Shown piece by piece: positions 1 to 9,300 of a stretch of DNA of 12,311 bases. A program made the translations under genes and the position numbers. The DNA lies in assembly GCA_017432405.1 (NCBI GenBank), contig JAFRJF010000065.1, positions 1-12,311 of the forward strand, given 5' to 3'. Every line of letters begins with the position of its first letter. Position 1 is the first letter of the stretch. Below the pieces are notes generated by a model. It saw nothing but the letters and a program-made list of their open reading frames with translations. It ran no database searches and had not been told where the DNA came from. The stretch comes from Clostridia bacterium (lineage in GTDB: Bacteria; Bacillota_A; Clostridia; Christensenellales; Aristaeellaceae).

Positions 1-374
1 CCGCTGAACAGGCTGAGCAGCCCACTGAGGAGCAGGCCGAGGAGCCGACAGGAGAAGCGGAACTGACCGCTGAACAGGCCGAGGAAGCTGCCGTAGCGCA
101 GCCCACTGAGGAGCAGGCCGAGGAGCTGACAGGAGAAGCGGAAGCGTCCGCTGAACAGGCTGAGGAAGCTGCCGAAGCGCAGCCCACTGAGGAGCAGGCC
201 GAGGAGCCGACAGGAGAAGCGGAACCGACCGCTGAACAGGCCGAGGAAGCTACGGAACTACAGCCTACTGAGGAGCAGGCCGAGGAGCCGACAGGAGAAG
301 CGGAACCGACCGCTGAACAGGCCGAGGAAGCTGCCGAAGCGCAGCCCACTGAGGAGCAGACCGAGGAGCCGACT
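1..374 (+). repeat. 81-bp in-frame tandem repeat coding an acidic Glu/Ala/Gln/Pro/Thr stalk
   Basis: The unit starts CCCACTGAGGAGCAG and recurs at 21, 102, 183, 264 (as CCTACTGAGGAGCAG) and 345, exactly 81 bp (27 codons) apart. The last copy is partial and ends near 374. Encoded unit: PTEEQAEEPTGEAE followed by PTAEQAEEAAEAQ, with small changes. The partial unit at the left edge is 15 bp shorter at its end: AEQ-AEQ-PTEEQ instead of AEQAEEAAVAQ-PTEEQ. Copies are nearly identical at the DNA level, so copy number could change by slippage or recombination without breaking the frame. The array probably continues left of the window. It likely forms an extended, negatively charged spacer. Confidence 0.95.
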
Positions 375-3300
375 GACGAACAGCCAGAGCAGCCTGCACA
401 ACAGCTGTCCTTTCCGGCGCAATCCTTTGCCGGCTCTGCCCGCAATATGAATGTCACCGTCACCGCTCCCGAAGGCGCGTTCCCCGAGGGCACGGTCATG
501 ACGGTCAGTGCCGTCTATGATCAAGACACGATCAGTGATATCCGCGATACGGTGAATGATGATTTCACCGACATCAAGAGCGTCCGCGCCGTGGACATCG
601 CCTTCACCTATAATGGGGCGGAGATTGAGCCTCTCCTGCCGATCAACGTCGTCATGTCCGTTCCGGAGATTGCTGAGGCGCAGTCTGCGGTGGTCGTCCA
701 TGTGGATGACGAGGGCAGCGCTGAGGTTATTGATACTGTCTCAACCAGCGAAGTGGCGGTTGAAATGCCCGCGACCTCTGACCCGGAGGGCGTGCAGACG
801 GCTATCGAGGAGCAAACTGTGGCGGTCGCTGGGGATGATATGGACGAGCATGGAGGGGATGAGCGCCTTGACGGTCAGAGCGCCGTGCAATTTGACGCCG
901 ATTCCTTCTCCGTCTATGCAATCGTAATCACGGAGGCGATTGAAACCCACTATATCGATGCGGAAGGTACGTCCTGGAAGATCACCGTAGGCTATGGCCA
1001 GGATGCGCTGATTCCCACAGGGGCGGGCTTGGTTGTTTCCGAGGTAATCGGGGCCGAGGCTGATGCTCTGCTGACCCAGGCCGCAGAGGCGCTGGACAAG
1101 GAAAGGATCACCCTCGCCCGCTTCTTTGACATCACAATCGTCGATTCCGAGGGCAGGGAGGTCCAGCCCGGGAAAGCCGTCGAAGTTCGGGTCGAGATGG
1201 ATGGAAATGACGATACGGTTAAGGCCGTCCACTTTGATGCAGATGGCCTTGAGGTGCTGGATGCCAGGAAGAAGGAAGACGACAGCGTGGTGTTCGACGC
1301 GGAGAGCTTCTCCGTGTATGGCATCGTCTATACGGTGGATTTCACCTATGAGGACGGGCAGGGGGAAGCCTACACCTATAATATGGCCGGCGGCGAGAGC
1401 ATGCTGCTGTCCGTGCTGTTTGAAAAGCTGAATATCGAAGCCGATCTGACCGGCTCCGAGGCCCGGTTCTCCGACGATATGCCGGAGGGCCTGGTCGAGC
1501 TTGATCCAGTGTATGGCGAGGATGGCGAAACTGTGGCAGACTGGAATATTACCAGTCTTGCGCCCTTCACCGACGAGTACCGACTGATCGTGACCCTGGC
1601 CGACGGCCGGGAGATCGTGATCGGAGTCACCGATGCCCAGAGCGGCACGTGCGGTACAGATGTGACCTGGAGCCTGGACGACGAGGGCAATCTGACCATC
1701 TCCGGCAACGGCGCGATGACCAGCCACCCATGGGCCAACGCCAGCGTCAGGACGGTGACCATCAATGAGGGCGTGACCTCCATCTGCGACGATGCCTTCT
1801 CGGGAGCCTCGAACCTGACCAGCGCGAGCCTTCCCACCACACTGACCAGCATCGGCCAAAAGGCCTTTATGAACTGCAAGAACCTGGCCATGGCGCTGGA
1901 TTTCACCGGCATGGCGAATTTGAACCTGATCGGCGCGAACGCCTTCAACGGCTGTTCCTCGGCGACGGGCATCAACCTGAGCGGGCTTGAGAACCTCCAA
2001 ACCATCGGCAATAACGCCTTCTGCAACTGCGACGGCGTGACGCAGGTGGACCTGCACGGCACGGATCATCTGACCCACATCGGCAGCTATGCCTTTGAAA
2101 ACAACTACAACCTGACCACCGTGAGGCTGCCCGACACGCTGACCCAGATACCTGTGGGCATGTTCCACTGCAACAACAACGGAAAGAGCCAGCTGACCAC
2201 GGTGGAATTCAGCAACTGGGAGAACCTGGAAGTCCTGGGGGAAAGGGCCTTCCGCAACTGCAACAAGCTGGAGATGGACCTGAGCGAGACGCTGTCGAAG
2301 GCCACGAAGGTCACCGCCATCGGCGCGAACACCTTCGCGAATTGTACGAATCTGACGGGCACCCTGACCATGAGCGGCCTGACCAGCCTGGGCAGCTATG
2401 CCTTTGGCGGCGCGGGCATCAGTGGAGTGAATTTGAAGGACTGCCCCATGACCAGCATGGGCGACCATGCCTTTGCCGCCTGCCCGAATCTGGAGACACT
2501 GATCCTGCCGGATACCATCGAGACCCTGAACAGCTATGCCTTTGAGAACAATAAGACGCTGAAGACCGTCGGCATTCCCGAGAGCATGCTAGGCAAGCCG
2601 CTGCCCATGGGCCTTTTCATGAACTGCAGCGGCCTTACCACGCTGATCGTTCCCGAGGACTATTGGAAGTCCGTGCCGTCCATCGGTTCCAGGGCGTTCT
2701 ATAACTGCTCTGCCTTGACCATAGACGGCCTGGATTTTTTCGGAAGCGCGGCGCTCACCTCCGTGGGCGCTGAGGCATTCCAGAACTGCGCCAATGTGAA
2801 GGGTACGCTGGACCTTTCGGATATCAAGGCCACGGCAGACCGGTCCGGTCTGGTCATCGACCACCATGCCTTCGCCAATTCCGGCCTCACGGCGGTGACC
2901 TTCCATGATTCTACGGCGCTGACCAAGATCGACAAGTGCGCTTTTGAAAACATCAAAACCGCCGGCTCCAGCCGCTACACCCTGGCCAGCGTGGATTTCA
3001 GCGGCTGCACCGGGCTGACGACTCTCAGCTCCGGCGCATTCAAAAACGCCGCCATCACCGTGGCGGATTTCACGGGCTGCACGTCCTTGGCCAATGTGAG
3101 CGTGCCCCTGGACAATTGGACCGAGAGCGCCTTCAACCTCTGCTACAATCTGGAGGCGGTGATCTTCAAGGGCTGCACGGCCATCACCGAGATCGGTCCC
3201 AACGCCTTCAACCTGGGCGACGCGCTCAGGCTGGTGGATCTGTCCGACTGCGACAACCTGGAAAAGATCGACCTCAACGCCTTTAGGAACCTGAAGAACT

Positions 3301-6300
3301 GCGAAATACGGCTGCCGAGCCTGAAAAAGGTTCAGACGATCGGCGACTACGCCTTCGCGGGAAACACCGTCATCTCCGGGATCGACCTGTCGGGCGGGGA
3401 CATTCGGTCCATCGGAGATAGCGCTTTCTCGGGCTGTATCAACCTGTCGGTGCTGGATCTGACCGGTTGCGACGCGCTGACCACGATCGGCGCGAAGGCG
3501 CTTGAGGACTGTACCCAGGTCAAGTCGCTGGTGATTCCCTCGAGCGTCAATGACATCGCCTCTGACGCCTTCACTGGCTGCGCCTTCAACAAGGCCATCA
3601 CCTGGGACGCGGCGGATTACGATGCCGGCGGTTCGACGCTGTCCAGCAGCGTGTTCGCAGGCTCCACCAACTACACGCTGACCGTCGGCCCGAACGTTCA
3701 GACGCTGCCCCAGAACTTCCTCAAAGCCATCGAAAAGGCCGGGGAGGTCTATTTCCCGACCAATCGGGTGATCGAGCTGGGCCAGAACGTGAACATCGGC
3801 GTGGCGAAGGCTCCGTTTGCAAACTTCACCCCTGGAGCGAAGATCTACACCGATGCCAGCGGCGTGGTCTACCGGCTGGACGAGGACGGCACGGCCACGA
3901 TCGTCTACTGCAATCCCAAGCCCAATCCCACCGACAGCCTGGGCATTTCCAGCTACCATGTGCCTTCGGCGATCACCGTGGACGGCAGGACGTACACCGT
4001 GGGCGGCATCGAGGAGAAGGCCTTCGCCTGCGCAAAAGACCTGGAATACGTGACCTTTGAAAACGCCAAGCAGCTCACCGTCAGCGACGGGGCCTTCGAG
4101 GGCCTGAAGAAGCTGAACCTGCTGGCGGACCTCGGGACCTATGGCGAGGGCTTCGACTACGCCGCCATGCGCGCCCTGGTGGAGCAGTTCATCGAGGACG
4201 GCGTGGTGGTCAAGGAGAAGTATGTGGAAGTTGACGGCGAGAACAAGACCTATGAGCACGCCGTGACCAGCCGGGGCGTGGCCGCGACCGTGACCGACGC
4301 CACCGGGCTGTTCAACGGCGCCACGCCCACCGGCGCGTTCTTCGACACCGGCCTGCTGGACGACACCGTTCATCCCTGGGACGGCAATACCGTGCGCTCC
4401 AGCGAATTTGAGGTCAAGCAGGCGAGCGGCACCGGCAACCCCAGCATCCAGCTGGAGGCGGCGATGCCCTCGGCCAGGAGCACCGACGACGAGACGGTCT
4501 ACCCCCGGGTGAGCGAGGATCACCTGTACACCCTGCTGACCGGCGAGCCCTTCGGCCTGACGGCCACCATGCAGGGCGGCGGCACGGACAGCACGTTCCG
4601 GGTGTACCTGGCCTTCTCCAGCCTCGGCATGGAAGAACTGCCCGAGAGCATGGAGATCGAGATCAGGGAAGGCGATACCACCAAGAAGCTGACGGCCCAG
4701 TACAAGAAGATCGACGGCCTGCCCAACACCTGGTGCCTGGAAATTCCCCTCAAGGGCAGCCAGACCGCCAGTACCACCCTGAGCTTCAGCTATCCTTCGC
4801 CCACCAGCGGCGAGGGCACGCTGCGCGTGTGGGCCGACATGCTGGAGAAGCTGAACCCCACCGAGGATGAATGGAAGAAGGACGGGGAGGAAGGCCAGAA
4901 AACCTACGAGATTCCCATAAGCGCGACCCCCGCCAATGAACACAACTACCTCCAGGCGGACTGGAAGGTGAACCGACAGGACCGCGTGGCCCAGAAGGGC
5001 GCAACGACTGCCCAGGTGAGCCTGTTGGGCGACGGCGACGCCAGCACCGACGTGAGCCGGCCCCACGATTTCACCGTCAGCGGCTTCGGCTGGACCATCG
5101 CGCTGCCATATGCCGATCCCAGCAGCGCCCGCGTGAACAAGGGCCAGGATATGATCGTGCAGGCCGATGTGTCCGACGACATCACCCTGCCCGCCGGCAT
5201 TCACTGGAGCGCGGCGGTGCTCAAGGCCATCGAAGACAAGACCTATACCATCGTCCGCAGCGGCGAGAACCCCTATGAGGACCATTACATCATGCAGGTG
5301 GACGGGGCTCCGGTGCTGTATGTGGCGCTGCCCGGCGACGCGGAGAGCGACGCGCCGGTATTCACCGTGGATGAAAGCGGCCAGGTGAACGTGTCCTGGA
5401 AGCTCAAAAACCCCTACAAGAACACCGACCTGACCCAGAACGAATCCAAAATATACTTCTACGACGGCACGCTGGTGATGAACCTCGAGGACGTGTACAT
5501 CGACGGGGAAAAGAACTTCGTCGAGGCGGGAACGGATGGCGCGAATAAGGCCACGGAGGCCGACTTCCCGCTGACCTTCTACATCCCCAACACCGCCAGC
5601 GCCGTGCTGCACTATACCCACAGCAACACCGTGAGCATCACCTCCAACGAGAAGCGTGTGCGCGCCGTGGCGGACCCCGCGAACCTGAGGATCGGCAAGA
5701 CGCGCAGCGGCGCCGCTGAGATGCGCATGGGGGACCGCGTGGACTATACCTTTACCGCCTGGAACGCAGGCGCGGGCACGGCGACCCAGGATGTGACCGT
5801 GTCGGACGCGCTGCCCGCCCGGCAGTACATTCCCGCGGCGGAGCTGGAGAAGTTGTTCAGGGATGCTGTGTATCAGGAAAACGGCGAGGCGGTGGCATAC
5901 GGACAGTACCTGACCGTGACCATCCAAAACGCCACCCGCTATACCTCCGATGCCACGCCGGGCACGGCGAAGGCCATCGACGGCCATTCCACCGTGCGGG
6001 TGTACGACGAGAACACCGGCAAGCTGACGGCCGGGTCCAGCGACGATCTGACGATCACCTTCGCAGACGGCACCTATACGGGCGCCTTCGGCACTGAAAC
6101 CCAAACCGCGGACAGCATCAAAGCGCTGTTTGCCGCGTTTGGCTACCATGTGGACGCCGACGATGAGTATCGGGTAGAATGGCGGTTCCCGACGACGCAA
6201 TTCCGCTATGCCGGCGGCCTGACCCAGGTGTTCCCCATCGGGGCGAAGAACAAGGACACCTTCCAGATGCTTACCCACGATACGCCCATCCGCTACATGT

Positions 6301-9300
6301 GGGATGAGGACATCGACTGGGAAGACACCGTCAGCAACACCGCGAACATTTACAACGGTGAAACCCTGGCCTACAGGTCCGGGACCACCTCCTTCGTCAT
6401 CAAGCCCGAATACAACATCCGCAAGTACCTGACCCGGGGCGTTGGCGAGGTGGCGGAGGCGTCGGGCCACCGTTACGGCTGCAACCCCGTGGCGGACTAT
6501 CGCGTGAACGTCTACAACGCCAGCGTCCAGGACGGCAACGGGCGCTCTGACCTGCCTGTGACCGACACCATGACCGGGGCCCAGGTGGTGCTGGCGCCGG
6601 TGAGCGGAAACAGCGGCCTGACCACCGAGGTGGTGACCGTGGATGGCGTGGATTACTACGTGCTGACCCCGGGCGACTACAGCAATGTGAAGATGCAGGA
6701 TGGCCATGTGGCCGCGGAGGTCACCGTGAGCGGCGCGGCCCCTGATTACACCACCACGGTCAAGTGGTACCTGCCCGACCTGATGGCCAGGGAGAACGAA
6801 GACCTGGGCCTGCGGGTGATGCTGCTGGCCAACGATCCCGACGATCCGGACGGCAAGCCCTATACGGACTACAGCTTTCACAACATCGCCTACCTGAACG
6901 ACCGGACGGACGATAGGCTGTATGACACCATCGGCGAGGGCGGCTCTTCCTACGGCATGAGCAAGAAGATCGTGACCGAAAAGGGCGGGACCTATGCCAC
7001 CGACGCGCTGGACGGGGACGATCTGAGCTGGGTGACCAAAGCGGGCAACGCGCCCCTGTACCGCATCAGCATCGACTTCACGCCGCGCAAAGAGGAATGG
7101 TCCGCCGATATCAACTGGCAGAGCATCTACGACGAGCTGCCCAAAACGTTTGATGTGTTCAAGTGGAGCAGCGACAACGTGGCGATCGCGAAGGTGGAGA
7201 CTGTGGGCACGGTCTCCGGCACGGAGGGCGTGGACGAAATCGCCGACTGGCAATTTACGAAGAACGCTGAAACGGGCCAATGGGAGATGCGTCCGGCAGG
7301 CACGGGCAAAATCACCCTGAAGGGCACGAGCCATGTGTATATCTACGTGCGGCTCACCTTCCCGGAGGATGAGTGGCAGCGCTACTGCGGCGAGGTGCGC
7401 GGCGGGCTGATCTCCAACACCGCCCATGTGGGCCAGCGCAGCGACACCGTGTACCACGAGGTCAAGACCCAGGCGAAGGCGTGGCTGCAAAAGGGCGTGA
7501 ACTACATCTATAACGTGGGCACCACCAGCAGCCGCACCGAGTACAGCAATATCGCCGGCGGCCTGGAATACTACACGGTGCTGTACAACAGCGGCGACGA
7601 CCGGCTGTATCTGAATGATTTTGTGGACACCCTGCCCAGGGGCTTCCACTTCGTGCGCGTGTCGGGCGGCACCCGGGCGTGGCAGCCCGGCGGCAGGATC
7701 GATCCCGCGGCCATCGCCGCCACCAGCGCCACCTCCACCGTGGTGAGCCTGGAAAACGGCGACCAGGTGACCTTCCGCGAGGCGCGGCTGATTCCCCGCG
7801 TGGTGACGGACTATGCCGGCAACGAGACGGTGACCTTCTCCGTGACGGGCAGCGGCTCCGCCACCCTCAGCGTGCTCCAGGACGAGAGCGACAGCGCCGC
7901 CAGGGGCCTTTGGTACCTGATGCCCGGCGAGGCCATTGCCTTCGCCTACTGCGTACAGGTGGACGCGGAAGCCATTAATACCTCGGATTCCGCTGTGAAC
8001 ACCATCCGCATGGCCTACAACGACCCAGCCATGCTGGGCGTGGAGGTGGATGACGGCGGCGTGACCTTCACCGGCTGTGCCCGCAGTGACACCGATGAAT
8101 TCAACGATGGGACCGCCATTTCCTACAATGGCGGCCAGGGCATACAGTCCAATGTGACGGTCACCCGGGGCGAGATACTGCCCGGCGTGGCCAAGAACGC
8201 CAGACAGTACAGCTCCGTGCTGGCCCTGTCGGAGGAGAGCTTCCACGACTTCCCGGACGGTAATTCTGTGAACGACGGCTTCATCTACCACACCCGGTGG
8301 GAGGTGGACGCCCAAAACAACGGTACCGCCGAGATCAACGGCTACGCCATCGAGGAGACCATGCAGTCGCCCTACCGCTTCCGCGGGGAGGTGAACTACG
8401 TGATCTATCGCTACGACGGCAACACCGGCACCCGCATGCTGGCCCCCTATGCCAGCGCCAGCGCCACCGCGCCGGGGTATCTGTTCAGAATCATCAGTAC
8501 CGACGACGAGGGCGTGAGTGTCATGGGCATGAACAACGCCACCGTGAAGGTGCCCTTCGGCGCGGCGCAGCCCGTGATGTTCAACATCCCCGAGGTGCGC
8601 AACCTGGTGAACAACACCCGGGAGGAAAACCTGCAATTCGGCCTGAGCTTCGAGCTGCTGGCGGACGGCAGCGAAAAGATGGTCCTCACCTTTCCCCAGG
8701 GCACACTGCCCGTGGTGCCCTTCGGCTTCGGGCGGTTGGAGCTGACCACCTCCACCGCCACCCAGGTGAGCAACACCGAGATCACCAACCTGGTGCTGTT
8801 CAAGCCCGACAACAAGAGCTACACCCTCACCGGCGACGGCCAGCTCGTGACCGATTCGGAGGGCGGCAACGTGGGCGTCCGGAACTGGGATTCCTTCATC
8901 TGCCAGATCGGCAGCGTGACCGATTCCGAGAAGAAGGTGACCGCGAAGGGTTACGACGGCGAAAGCATCACCAAGACCAGCAAACACCCCAAGGACAATG
9001 TGGCCACCCTGGTGGATGCCGGGGAGCCATTCACCTACACCCTGGAGGTGACCAACCAGACCTCCGGCTCGATGATGGACCGGCTGGTGATCGTGGACAA
9101 CCTGCCGCAGGTCGGCGACGTGGAGACCATCACCGCCAGCAGGCCTCGCAACAGCCAGTTCCAGGTGGACTTCAAGCTGACTGAGGGCGGCGCGCTCCAG
9201 GGATTGGCGGTGGTCGTGAACGGTATAACGCTGACTGCGGACGATTACACCGTCCAGTTCTGCGACGACGACAACATTACCCAGGCGGACCGCATGGCCG

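Noticed and set aside
1..374. CRISPR array
   Set aside because: The repeats are contiguous 81-bp coding units with no unique spacers.
447..449. ATG as start of the giant protein
   Set aside because: The frame is open upstream to the window edge through an in-frame repeat array. There is no ribosome site, and the Met lies inside a domain boundary.
741..2468. A 575-codon open frame on the minus strand
   Set aside because: Same cause as the longer antisense frame. It ends at the TCA codon at 741, with no protein-like features.
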